Below are positions 32,502 through 41,180 of a DNA stretch of 64,000 bases, piece after piece. The position numbers were made by a program, and so were the translations under genes. Under the pieces are notes generated by a model. It was not told the origin of the DNA, did no database searches, and saw only the letters and a list, made by a program, of their open reading frames with translations. Origin of the DNA: CAVSWT01 sp963731745. Its GTDB lineage: Bacteria > Bacteroidota > Ignavibacteria > Ignavibacteriales > Ignavibacteriaceae. Location: NCBI GenBank assembly GCA_963731745.1, contig CAVSWT010000015.1:1-64000 (forward strand), in the 5' to 3' direction. Positions within the stretch are counted from its first letter, which is position 1, and each line of letters opens with the position of its first letter.

Positions 32502-34703
32502 TTACAAATTATTCAAAAAGAAATTTGTCATTTTTGTAAAAAGATGGAGCCTTGTTAATCCTCCACTAATACCATGATTTTTATCCGGGTAAATCATTAA
32601 ATCAAATTGTTTTGCATTTTGTTCAAGCTTGTTTACCATTTGCAAAGTATTTTGAAAATGAACATTATCATCCATTGTTCCATGAACCATTAAAAGCTTT
32701 CCTTTCAATTTATCAGCATAAGTTAAAGCGCTTGCAGATTTGTATCCGGCAGCATTTTCATTTGGCAGCCCCATATATCTTTCAGTCCAGATATCATCAT
32801 AAAGATGAAAATCGGAGACTGGTGCTACAGCAATGGCAGCTTTAAAATTTCCGGCTCCTTTTGTCATCAGCATTAAAGCGAGATAGCCTCCACCGCTCCA
32901 TCCCCAAAATCCAATTCGTTTGCCGTCAACAAAAGGTAAAGAAGATAAGTAGTTTTTCCCTTCAATTTGATCATGGACACTCCATTTGCCGAGATCACCA
33001 TAAACTAAATTTTTAAATGACTTCCCTCTTCCGCCTGTGCCGCGGTTATCAATGCAAAAAATTAAATAGCCATGTTGAAGCATATAATTATGCCATAGAA
33101 AATCTCTGCTAAAGCCTGAACTTTTACCGCTTCCCCATCTATCCACAACTTGCTGCGACCCGGGGCCCCCGTAGCCAAATACAACTACCGGATATTTTTT
33201 TGTTGAATCAAAATCCAAAGGTTTTATTATATACGCATTTAGTTCTGTTCCATCACTTGTTTTTACTTTAATAAATTTAGGATACGCAATTCCATATTCT
33301 TTTGCTGCTTCAATAATATTTTCTTCAAGCATAGCAATTAAAGAACCATCAGCTTTGTTAAGTGTGACTTGAGTCGGGGTTTCCGCATTTGATGAGAACT
33401 GTATAAAGTATTTATAATTGGGTGAAAAATTTGCTTCATGCCAGCCATGATTTTTAGATATTTTTTTTAAATTTTTCCCATCAAAATTAACTCTATAAAG
33501 CTGCTGCTCAATTGGAGAATCTTTTTTTCCCATAAAATAAAGAAGGTTATTTTCTTCATCCGCTCCAATCAGCTTTGAGACTTCCCAATTTCCAGATGTA
33601 AGTTGATTTATTAATTTCCCGTCATAATCATAAATATAAGCATGATTATAACCGCTCATTTCTGATGTTAAAATGATCTTATCACTTTGCTTTAAAAAAG
33701 TTAGGTTATGTTCACTTTCAACCCAGCAAGAATCGGTATCCGTAATTACTACATTGGACTTCCCGTCTTCTGCATCCGCCATCAGCAGTTCCATTTGATT
33801 TTGATGTCGATTTAATTTCTCGATCGCTATTTTGCTTGATGAATTCGTCCAATAAATTCTAGGAATATAAAAATTGTCTATATCTTTTAAATCCATCCAT
33901 GATGCTTTCCTGGAATCAATATCTATAACAACTATGTTGACCTTAGAATTTTGCTCTCCGGCTTTTGGATATTTCAAAGCGTAAATTTTATTGTAAGTGC
34001 TCATTTCATCATCTAAATAAAAACTTTTAACCCGCGTTTGATCTAATTTCCAAAAAGCAATTTTTTTGCTGTCGGGCGACCATCTCCATCCATCTGCTAT
34101 GCTGAATTCCTCTTCGTATACCCAGTCAAATTCCCCATTCAAAATATCATCATTGCCATCATTAGTTAACTGAATTTCTTTGTTGGATGCTAATTCATTG
34201 ATATATAAGTTATGGTCTTTTATATATCCAACCCATTTACCGTTTGGTGATAATTTAACATTTCTTAAATTCGGACTGTTTTCAGAAAGCGCATTAATTT
34301 TTTTTGTATTTATATTCAATAGATAGTAAGGTGCTTGCCGTGAGTGTCTCCAGATTGCAGTTTCAGGCCCGGCAATTAAAAGATATTGTCCGTCTTCTGT
34401 CCATGAATAATGGCTCATATTGATTAATGTATTATTGTAAATCAATTCAGATGATGATACAATAAGTTCTTCATCACCCGATGAAACATTATGTTTATAA
34501 ATATCTTCCAAACCGTTTTTACTATTTCTCTTTGTAAAAGTGAAAGCGGAACCATCAGGAAGCCATTGAATATTTTCAACAGTATTTCCGGAAAAAATAT
34601 TTGAATTAAATATCTCTTCAAGCGTTAATTTTTTATTTTGCGTGAATATTGTTTGAGTGAAAGAAGTGAGAATTAAAAGACTGAAAAGAATAAATTTTTG
34701 CAT
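32502..34703 (-). CDS. S9 family dipeptidyl-peptidase IV-like serine peptidase
   Basis: The 733-residue secreted peptidase has a signal peptide (MQKFILFSLLILTSFTQTIF). An eight-bladed propeller (about 30-470; GEFDWVYEEEFSIADGWRWSPD contains the Glu pair that binds the substrate amino terminus in this family) is followed by an alpha/beta-hydrolase. The nucleophile Ser603 is in GWSGGGY, the Asp is in GTMDDNVHF and the His in KNHGISGG. Such enzymes cleave X-Pro/Ala dipeptides from peptides in the periplasm and are used by asaccharolytic members of the phylum for protein feeding. It is a single-gene unit, convergent with ychF. Confidence 0.94.
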   Translation of the reverse strand: MQKFILFSLLILTSFTQTIFTQNKKLTLEEIFNSNIFSGNTVENIQWLPDGSAFTFTKRNSKNGLEDIYKHNVSSGDEELIVSSSELIYNNTLINMSHYSWTEDGQYLLIAGPETAIWRHSRQAPYYLLNINTKKINALSENSPNLRNVKLSPNGKWVGYIKDHNLYINELASNKEIQLTNDGNDDILNGEFDWVYEEEFSIADGWRWSPDSKKIAFWKLDQTRVKSFYLDDEMSTYNKIYALKYPKAGEQNSKVNIVVIDIDSRKASWMDLKDIDNFYIPRIYWTNSSSKIAIEKLNRHQNQMELLMADAEDGKSNVVITDTDSCWVESEHNLTFLKQSDKIILTSEMSGYNHAYIYDYDGKLINQLTSGNWEVSKLIGADEENNLLYFMGKKDSPIEQQLYRVNFDGKNLKKISKNHGWHEANFSPNYKYFIQFSSNAETPTQVTLNKADGSLIAMLEENIIEAAKEYGIAYPKFIKVKTSDGTELNAYIIKPLDFDSTKKYPVVVFGYGGPGSQQVVDRWGSGKSSGFSRDFLWHNYMLQHGYLIFCIDNRGTGGRGKSFKNLVYGDLGKWSVHDQIEGKNYLSSLPFVDGKRIGFWGWSGGGYLALMLMTKGAGNFKAAIAVAPVSDFHLYDDIWTERYMGLPNENAAGYKSASALTYADKLKGKLLMVHGTMDDNVHFQNTLQMVNKLEQNAKQFDLMIYPDKNHGISGGLTRLHLFTKMTNFFLNNL

Positions 34704-34796
34704 GACAGAGTTTGATTGTTAAATGTATAATTCCGTTCTTAATTTTAATTGGTTATTTTAACTATCAATTAATAATTTTTCAATATAGAAATTAAT

Positions 34797-35075
34797 ATGG
34801 AATACAAGGTCATTCACAACCAAAGTTTAAGCAAATTTTCTACCTTAAATGAAGGTAAAGAATCTGTGCTTGAATATATAATGGTTAATAAAAACACAAT
34901 AAATATGATTCACACTTACGTACCGGTTGAGCAGCGGGGCAGACAAATTGCAGCAGCACTTGTAAAAACCGGCCTGGAATATGCCATGGAAAAAAATCTA
35001 AAAGTTATCCCCACTTGCTCTTATGTAAGAACATACATTAATCGTAATGCTAAATTTAAAAATCTTTTAGCTTAA
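34797..35075 (+). CDS. GNAT-like N-acetyltransferase (YjdJ/COG2388 type)
   Basis: The 92-residue protein has the shortened GNAT fold of the COG2388 group. Strands EYIMVNKNTINMIHTYVP lead to the acetyl-CoA-binding loop EQRGRQIAAALVKTGLEYA (RGxGxA region), followed by LKVIPTCSYVRTYINRN. These proteins lack the first helices of ordinary GNATs and the acceptor is unknown; the Cys in PTCSYV is conserved in the group. ATG 34797 fits. The stop codon is part of a terminator stem. Confidence 0.85.
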   Translation: MEYKVIHNQSLSKFSTLNEGKESVLEYIMVNKNTINMIHTYVPVEQRGRQIAAALVKTGLEYAMEKNLKVIPTCSYVRTYINRNAKFKNLLA

Positions 35076-35108
35076 GAGGCTGTCTTACGAAATTTCGGAC
35101 AGCCTCTT
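35074..35108. terminator. Bidirectional hairpin between the GNAT and OsmC genes
   Basis: A perfect 11-base stem, AAGAGGCTGTC (35074-35084) with GACAGCCTCTT (35098-35108), has a 13-base loop. It overlaps the stop of the plus-strand gene and lies 10 bases after the stop of the minus-strand OsmC gene. T tracts are poor on the plus side and better (ATTTTT) on the minus side. Confidence 0.65.
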
Positions 35109-35118
35109 GAATAATGTT

Positions 35119-35547
35119 CTATTTTAATTTTGCACTAAGTGTAAATTCCACTCCACCTAAAGCTCTCGACACAATGCATGTTTTTTTGGAATCCTCGGCA
35201 TATTTTTGAAATTTAGCGTCATCAATTCCTTCAACATCACCTACGGTGTCAACTTCTATTTTTGTGATTGTATTATTACCATCGACTTTTTCTAAATGAA
35301 CTTTATCTTCGGTTTTAATTGAATTAACCTTAAATCCATCTGTAGAAAGACTATGTGCCAAAGCCATTGTAAAACATCCTGCATGTGCCGCGCCAACCAG
35401 TTCTTCAGGATTAGTTTGTTTACCACTTTCAAATCTTGATATAAAATTATATGCAGTATTATCAAGCACCCCGGAACCTGTACTTAGATTACCTGAGCCT
35501 TCTTTTAAATTACCACGCCATTCTGCATTTGCTTTTCTTACAGCCAT
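35119..35547 (-). CDS. OsmC-family peroxiredoxin-like protein
   Basis: The 142-residue product has the OsmC fold with both redox cysteines: GAAHAGCFTMAL (about residue 58) and KKTCIVSRAL (about residue 125). The N-terminus AEWRGNLKEGSGNLSTGSG matches the OsmC subfamily (organic hydroperoxide reduction) more than YhfA. It detoxifies lipid and organic peroxides using dithiol donors in the cytosol. The GGAG-containing leader supports ATG 35547. It is a single-gene unit closed by the shared hairpin. Confidence 0.93.
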   Translation of the reverse strand: MAVRKANAEWRGNLKEGSGNLSTGSGVLDNTAYNFISRFESGKQTNPEELVGAAHAGCFTMALAHSLSTDGFKVNSIKTEDKVHLEKVDGNNTITKIEVDTVGDVEGIDDAKFQKYAEDSKKTCIVSRALGGVEFTLSAKLK

Positions 35548-35762
35548 TTTTAACTCCTTTAGAATAATATAAAGTGATTCATTATTGTATGAAATTAGAT
35601 TTTAAAAATAAAAATTGAATAAGCAATAAACTAAAATAAAAATTTGTTCTGTTAAAAATATCACACTCATAAATTATTCGCCCAACCATTTAATCTACAA
35701 AGCCAAAATAGCTTATCATCTTTTTATTATTTTTGTATCAGCATTTATAATTGAAAGATAAA

Positions 35763-38024
35763 ATGGAATTAATTCTAGAAAAGAAAATAATAGAACTTGA
35801 AACATCAATTAAAGAAAAACTAAGTGATTTCAATTCTACTGAACTGTTAAATATTGCAGAAGAAACCTTATCAAATGAAGAAAGCATTTTTGGTGAAATC
35901 TGGCACCGATATCTAAATTCTACTAAATCAACTTTGTTTCTTACAAATCTAAAGGACAGAGAAGAACGATACCGCTGGGCGGAAACTACATTTAAAGCAA
36001 TTCGACGATCAAATTATTCTTTGCTGGATATGATAAAACAACGTGTGAGTGAACATTCTGAAAAAGCATTGTTTTCTGTTTTTGAAGGCAGCGTTAGAAA
36101 CGATTACAGTTATAAATTAGTGAAAGATAAAATAACAAAAATTGCAGCGGCATTTTTTGAGTTAGAATCAAAACCCAAAGTTGCCACCTATCTTGACAAT
36201 TGCATTGAAGGAGCACTTTGTGATATAGCTTGTCTTGCATATGATATCTTTGTGTCCCCGCTTCATATTCATTTTAGCTTAGAGAATCTTGAACACATTT
36301 TTAGTTTATTGAACTTTAATATTATTGTTACAGATAAAATACAAAGGGTAGAAATTTTAAAGTCTCTTCGGCAAAAAACGAATCTTCAATTTAAAATTAT
36401 TTTTACAGAAAATTACAAGCCCGCAATAAATGAATCTGAATACATTGTCAGCTTTAATAATTTAATTTCAAAATCGAATGACAAAAGTATAAATAGCATT
36501 CTAAATCAAAGAGAAAAATTTAAACTTGATGATGTATCAACTGTAATGTTCACCTCCGGCAGTACCGGCGTTCCAAAAGGTATAGCATTTACAAATTTTA
36601 ATTTATTGACCAAAAGATTCGCCAGAGGTGCTGCTCTTCCGCATGTTGGAGATGATGAGGTTTTGCTTTGCTATTTACCCTTGTTTCATACTTTCGGCAG
36701 ATACTTTGAAATGTTAGGAATGATTTACTGGGGAGGAACTTATGTATTTGCCGGAAAAAATGATATTGATTCACTTTCTTATTTAATGAAAAAAGTTCAG
36801 CCAACTGGCTTTGTAAGTATTCCGCTTCGCTGGAAGCAGATATATGAATCGGCTATTGGTGCAAACGAAGATGTTATAAATCGGAGTTTTAAAAAAGAAG
36901 CACTTCGTCAAATTGTAGGGAAAAATCTAAGATGGGGAATTTCTGCCGCAGGTTATTTAGAACCAAAAGTTTTCAAATTTTTCAATTCAAATTCCATCGC
37001 ATTGGTTAGCGGTTTTGGGATGACGGAAGGAACCGGCGGAATCAGCATGACTCCGCCAAATGAATATGTAAAAGATTCTGTTGGCATTCCGCTTCCCGGA
37101 ATCAAATACAAATTCAGTGAAATAGGCGAACTTAAAGTAAGCGGTGTTTATGTTGCAAAATATTTAGAAGATGTTAACAAAAAATATGATGAAGATTATT
37201 GGATAAATACGGGCGACTTATTCACAGAAGATAAAAACGGATTTTTATACATAGTTGATAGAGTTAAAGATATTTATAAAAATATTCGCGGCCAGACAAT
37301 TGCTCCAGCATTTATCGAAAAAAAGTTTGAGGAAATCCCCGGATTAAAAAGGGCTTTCCTTGTTGGAGATATGAAACCATACAATTCATTGCTAATTGTT
37401 CCCGACTTTGACGAACCATTTATTAAACAAGCTGAATCTCAAAAAAAACTAAAAAGCTATTTCGGTACTTTAATCTCCACTGTTAATAAAAGTCTAAATC
37501 CCTATGAGAGAATTGTTAAGTATATTATAATTGATAGGAATTTTGATGAACAAAAAGGCGAACTTACTCCTAAAGGAACCTTTAAAAGAAAAATTATCGA
37601 ATCAAACTTCAGCAAGACAATTGAAAGCCTTTACACAAGATCCAATTTAAAATTCTACTTAAACGAGATTAAAGTTTCCGTTCCAATCTGGGCAATTAAA
37701 GATCTTGGTATAACTGAAAACGATTTGTCATCATCTAAAACTTATTTACTTAACAAAGTTAATAATGCAAAGCTTACCATCAGAAAATCGCGCAGAACCG
37801 GAAGAATAAAAATTGGTGACTTTGAATACGTAATTAAAGGTTCCGAAGTAAATCTTGCGGCATTTATTCTACAGCCTATCGTCTGGCTAGGCAACAAAGA
37901 ATTGATTGAATTTTTTGTTTGTAAAGAAGAATGGGAATTTGATTTTCCCGGAATCTCATCTCAAATATTTGTCCGGCATTCAAAAAATAATCTGCCGATA
38001 AACTTTATTTTAAAAGAATACTGA
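35763..38024 (+). CDS. AMP-binding acyl/aryl-CoA ligase-like protein
   Basis: The roughly 753-residue product belongs to the ANL superfamily. A 45-residue helical N-terminal addition precedes a core with P-loop TSGSTGVPKG (about residues 265-275), GFGMTEGTG and YWINTGDLF (ATP/adenylate motifs). IVDRVKDIYKNIRGQTIAP includes the hinge and a catalytic-Lys region. After the usual C-domain there is an extension (about 600-753) with LKFYLNEIKVSVP and SRRTGRIKIGDFEYVIKG. The start ATG is chosen over TTG 35751. It leads a three-gene group with an unknown protein and a GNAT, 4 and 14 bases apart. The acyl substrate is unknown; activation as adenylate is expected. Confidence 0.85.
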   Translation: MELILEKKIIELETSIKEKLSDFNSTELLNIAEETLSNEESIFGEIWHRYLNSTKSTLFLTNLKDREERYRWAETTFKAIRRSNYSLLDMIKQRVSEHSEKALFSVFEGSVRNDYSYKLVKDKITKIAAAFFELESKPKVATYLDNCIEGALCDIACLAYDIFVSPLHIHFSLENLEHIFSLLNFNIIVTDKIQRVEILKSLRQKTNLQFKIIFTENYKPAINESEYIVSFNNLISKSNDKSINSILNQREKFKLDDVSTVMFTSGSTGVPKGIAFTNFNLLTKRFARGAALPHVGDDEVLLCYLPLFHTFGRYFEMLGMIYWGGTYVFAGKNDIDSLSYLMKKVQPTGFVSIPLRWKQIYESAIGANEDVINRSFKKEALRQIVGKNLRWGISAAGYLEPKVFKFFNSNSIALVSGFGMTEGTGGISMTPPNEYVKDSVGIPLPGIKYKFSEIGELKVSGVYVAKYLEDVNKKYDEDYWINTGDLFTEDKNGFLYIVDRVKDIYKNIRGQTIAPAFIEKKFEEIPGLKRAFLVGDMKPYNSLLIVPDFDEPFIKQAESQKKLKSYFGTLISTVNKSLNPYERIVKYIIIDRNFDEQKGELTPKGTFKRKIIESNFSKTIESLYTRSNLKFYLNEIKVSVPIWAIKDLGITENDLSSSKTYLLNKVNNAKLTIRKSRRTGRIKIGDFEYVIKGSEVNLAAFILQPIVWLGNKELIEFFVCKEEWEFDFPGISSQIFVRHSKNNLPINFILKEY

Positions 38025-38028
38025 AAAA

Positions 38029-39120
38029 TTGGATGAGAAGGTTAAAAACTTAAATTCTATCATCATCAATGCATTATACGGCAATGAAAAACAAATTCTA
38101 GAGGCTTTGGAAGAAATAAATGTGCTCCTGTTAAAATGCGAACATAAAATTATTAACTTGTTAAGCAGAAGGCTGGAGGCGCTGGCAACTCACCCTAAAT
38201 TTAGTGTTAGAAGCAAAGCTTATAAAATATTATTGTTCAACAAACCTGACATAGATTATAATAAATATCTTCCGGCTTTTATAAACTCAGGACTTCCATT
38301 TTTAAATAAAAAAGTTATTGAAAATATTTTCAGCGAAAATGTTGAAAGTTTTAATCTGGATGCATTTAGACAGCGATTAGATGCCTACAGAAAGGGTTTA
38401 AGCTGGCCGGCAAATGAACAAACGCGGGAACAATTTAAGCGCATACTTGATCTTCTCGTAAACTACGTACATAGTAATACGGCGGCATATCCTGAGGTTC
38501 GGGTTGAATTAGTTTCGTGGATTTTATTAAAACAGGATAATGCAATTTCCAATTATGCTTACGAAATATTTAACCAGCTTGCAAAGTGGTATGAAGCCCG
38601 ATTTCATTTAAGCCAGTATGAAAAACCAATTGCAAACTGGAAACAAAAAGTAATTTATCAAGATCATATTTCAACAGATGAACGAAAACGAATTGAAAAA
38701 ATATTATACCGCTCTACTTTTTTAAAAGAAGCATTTATTTTAATTTTTAATCAAACTCATTTTGAGCTGAAAGAAGTTCTAGATGAAGGAATATTTATTT
38801 CTACCATTTCTGCTTCAGCAAATAGATTTTTGTATAGAATCAGCGTGAATACTAAAAACCATAAGCATTATGATTTAATCATTTTAATTAAACCCGATAT
38901 AACAAGAAAAGAAGTTTTAGACACTATTTATTTGATGATCAAAATCTCCAGCAGCACTGAAGGTTTATCGGTTTTACCTCGTCTTGGGAATTTCAGATCA
39001 AAACTTGGAGTTATTTCTTTCGCCTTTATAAATGATTTAAATGTTTGGGAACGAATAAGAATGTGGAATTCAAATCTTTCATCTTTTAAAAGAAAGATTA
39101 TGAATTTGAACTTAAGCTGA
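38029..39120 (+). CDS. Unknown protein linked to the AMP-ligase and GNAT genes
   Basis: The 363-residue product starts at TTG 38029, four bases after the ligase stop. There is no signal peptide, TM segment or motif I can name. It is mostly alpha-helical with repeat-like helices at the N-terminus (LLSRRLEALATHPKFSVRSK resembles a HEAT-type helix pair). A middle part has Trp/Tyr-rich helices (WYEARFHLSQYEKP). The C-terminal third is beta-containing (FLYRISVNTKNHKHYDLIIL, LSVLPRLGNFRSKLGVISF). It clearly belongs to the transcript of its neighbours and probably acts with them. Confidence is high that it is a gene and low for any function. Confidence 0.7.
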   Translation: MDEKVKNLNSIIINALYGNEKQILEALEEINVLLLKCEHKIINLLSRRLEALATHPKFSVRSKAYKILLFNKPDIDYNKYLPAFINSGLPFLNKKVIENIFSENVESFNLDAFRQRLDAYRKGLSWPANEQTREQFKRILDLLVNYVHSNTAAYPEVRVELVSWILLKQDNAISNYAYEIFNQLAKWYEARFHLSQYEKPIANWKQKVIYQDHISTDERKRIEKILYRSTFLKEAFILIFNQTHFELKEVLDEGIFISTISASANRFLYRISVNTKNHKHYDLIILIKPDITRKEVLDTIYLMIKISSSTEGLSVLPRLGNFRSKLGVISFAFINDLNVWERIRMWNSNLSSFKRKIMNLNLS

Positions 39121-39134
39121 TTTTCATTCGCAGT

Positions 39135-40325
39135 ATGGGAGCATTTTTTAAAGTTTTAAAGAATAGTGACTATTCAGTTGTTCCCGGAAATTTTTCGCCA
39201 TCCAATGCAGTTGTTCCTGAAAATCATTTTAAAAGAGGCGCATTAATTATTTCAATTGCCGGCTGGACTAATTACAAAGGCCCCAAAGAATTCATTCTTC
39301 ATCTTTATAATAATTTTTATCAGCAGACTTATGCTCATTACACTTCTTCCAGGGGTTTAATAAAAGTAAGCTGGTTATTTGATGCATGCCTTGAAGCATT
39401 AGGAGAAAAAGACGGTTCCAGATTTCTGACTGAATTTGCGGATAATTCAAAGAATGTTTTACCCGGTGAATTGGCAATAGGCATCGGCGATTATTTACTT
39501 GATAGAAAAAATGTTCCTTACATTGATTCATATATGTTAACTGCAATTAAAAATTATAAAGATTTTGTTGATCAAAATTCTGCTTCCACAAAAGAAGCGA
39601 GAGAAAATTTTATTAATAATCTGGTTACTTTATATAGAATAGATAAATATTCTGAATTGAATAAATTTATTTTTTTCAGAGAGACTTATTTTAGTAATGC
39701 AGTCGATGAAATTAAACTCCTGCTGGATAAGTTAATTGATTCTTTATTTAGATATCCCGATGAACCTGCCGTAAACCGGATTGAGCTGGTAGAACTTCAC
39801 GAAATTCTTTCGGAAGAAAATGACAAGCGCGTGCTAAATAATTTAATATTGCCTTCAATTAATCAAAAGTTTGAATTGATAACAGAAGATAATTTGCAAG
39901 AAAAAGAAATAGTATTAAAAACTGAAATCAATGATTCTTTCGGGTTAAAATATACTGTTAGAAAACCTTTCTCGGCATTTGAAATTGCAAGTCTTCATAA
40001 ATTATTTATTCTAGATAATTACCCTGTAAAAATTGATCCTTCATTAAAATATTTAATGATAACCGATAATGAAGAGCATGAAACAATTGTGGGCGGATTA
40101 TGTTTTAAAATTCAATACATGAATGTGGCTCATCTTGAAGGAATAGTTATTTCCAAACCTTATAGAAAACGGGACCTCGGCGGAAAATTAATTGAAGATT
40201 TTTGTAACCGTCTTGAAGCGGATGGAATTAAAACTCTTACTACTCATTTTTATCTTCGATCATTTTTTGAAAAATTTAATTTTAAAATTGACAGTCGCTG
40301 GGCCGGATTGGTGAGGACTATATAA
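39135..40325 (+). CDS. Two-part protein: unknown N-terminal module and C-terminal GNAT acetyltransferase
   Basis: The 396-residue product is one third unknown globular protein (GALIISIAGWTNYKGPKEFI, SWLFDACLEALGEKDGSRF), a helical middle, then a GNAT domain (about 275-396). In the GNAT part LEGIVISKPYRKRDLGGKLI is strand 4 and the pyrophosphate-binding loop (R/Q-x-x-G-x-G/A version RKRDLGG), and the end FYLRSFFEKFNFKID is the usual C-terminal signature. It follows the unknown gene by 14 bases and is last of the trio. A natural idea is that the ligase activates an acyl group and this enzyme or its partner transfers it. That is inference. Confidence 0.75.
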   Translation: MGAFFKVLKNSDYSVVPGNFSPSNAVVPENHFKRGALIISIAGWTNYKGPKEFILHLYNNFYQQTYAHYTSSRGLIKVSWLFDACLEALGEKDGSRFLTEFADNSKNVLPGELAIGIGDYLLDRKNVPYIDSYMLTAIKNYKDFVDQNSASTKEARENFINNLVTLYRIDKYSELNKFIFFRETYFSNAVDEIKLLLDKLIDSLFRYPDEPAVNRIELVELHEILSEENDKRVLNNLILPSINQKFELITEDNLQEKEIVLKTEINDSFGLKYTVRKPFSAFEIASLHKLFILDNYPVKIDPSLKYLMITDNEEHETIVGGLCFKIQYMNVAHLEGIVISKPYRKRDLGGKLIEDFCNRLEADGIKTLTTHFYLRSFFEKFNFKIDSRWAGLVRTI

Positions 40326-40337
40326 TAAAATCAACTA

Positions 40338-40355
40338 ACAAGTTATTTAACTTGT
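40338..40355. repeat. Small palindrome
   Basis: ACAAGTT-ATTT-AACTTGT is a perfect 7-base stem just after the GNAT gene. It may add to the terminator that follows. Confidence 0.3.
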
Positions 40356-40380
40356 ACAGTAACTATTGCCGTTTTAAAAT

Positions 40381-40408
40381 AAATCCGGTTTAACAAAAAA
40401 CCGGATTT
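40381..40408. terminator. Bidirectional terminator between the GNAT and barrel genes
   Basis: A perfect 10-base stem, AAATCCGGTT (40381-40390) with AACCGGATTT (40399-40408), has an eight-base loop. It lies between two convergent genes. T-rich tails are weak on the plus side and better on the minus side (ATTTATTTTAAAA). Confidence 0.7.
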
Positions 40409-40435
40409 GAAACAAACTTTATAATATTATTCTAT

Positions 40436-40936
40436 TTAAGGATAAAACCGGATACCTAATGCCCCATCTACAGACGAACCAACATCCGGTGCTAAACCGA
40501 CTAATACTCCAATCTCAAAAAACATTTCTAAAGGTGTTCTTTCCGGGACAACATTAAGACCGAAAACTCCTCGTACTCCGAAGCCGGCATTGCTTTTTGT
40601 TCTGTGGTATTTACCTTTATACCAAAATTCATTTCCTTCACCAAAACCAACAACTCCGCCAGGGCCTGCATATAGATAAGCAACCTTAGATCGAAAAGCA
40701 TCAAAATGCCATAAGTAATCTACATTAACTCTTAAATCACCGAAATATGAATTACCTAAATCGAAAACAAATGCATTTGTATTATGCGTCCATACTTTTG
40801 CAGTCAATCCAATTGGCTCACCGAGAATTATCCCGAATCCTACTTTTCTCCCATACGGAGAATTTTGAGCAAAGGTATTCATGAAAGATGTTGCAGAAAT
40901 AGTAAATATAAAAATAATTAATATTCTTTTTAACAT
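40436..40936 (-). CDS. Small outer-membrane beta-barrel or periplasmic beta protein
   Basis: The 166-residue product has a signal peptide (ending near NTFAQ). Strands include VGFGIILGEPIGLTAKVW, VNVDYLWHF, LYAGPGGVVGFGEG, GFGVRGVFGLNV and the terminal SSVDGALGIRFYP. The aromatic C-terminus fits Bam-dependent insertion. I see no enzyme motif. It is convergent with the trio and divergent from egtB, with a 244-base gap in between. Confidence 0.75.
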   Translation of the reverse strand: MLKRILIIFIFTISATSFMNTFAQNSPYGRKVGFGIILGEPIGLTAKVWTHNTNAFVFDLGNSYFGDLRVNVDYLWHFDAFRSKVAYLYAGPGGVVGFGEGNEFWYKGKYHRTKSNAGFGVRGVFGLNVVPERTPLEMFFEIGVLVGLAPDVGSSVDGALGIRFYP

Positions 40937-41180
40937 AATTATTCCATTTTTTATTAGCTGAAATTTTGCAAGTAAGATTTCGATAAAATATTATTTTAAA
41001 AACTACTTTTATCACAATAACAATATCTTCGGAAGTTTTTATTTTAAATCACAATCGTATGAACAACTTCACGTTTTGAGCTCAATCAAATGAAATAACT
41101 TGATTAAATAAATTTTATTTGTTAGCATTGAACCATCAACTCAACAAATTCCACTGCTTAAAATATTGAGGAAATTCTAT
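40937..41180. other. Intergenic region upstream of egtB
   Basis: AT-rich spacer that must contain promoters for the minus-strand barrel gene and for egtB-egtD. I see no clear promoter, hairpin or RNA gene in it. The SD sequence of egtB (TGAGGA, 41165-41170) lies at its right end. Confidence 0.35.

Noticed and set aside
32612..32845. Plus-strand 77-codon frame inside the DPP-IV gene
   Set aside because: Antisense to the conserved hydrolase domain; no signals.
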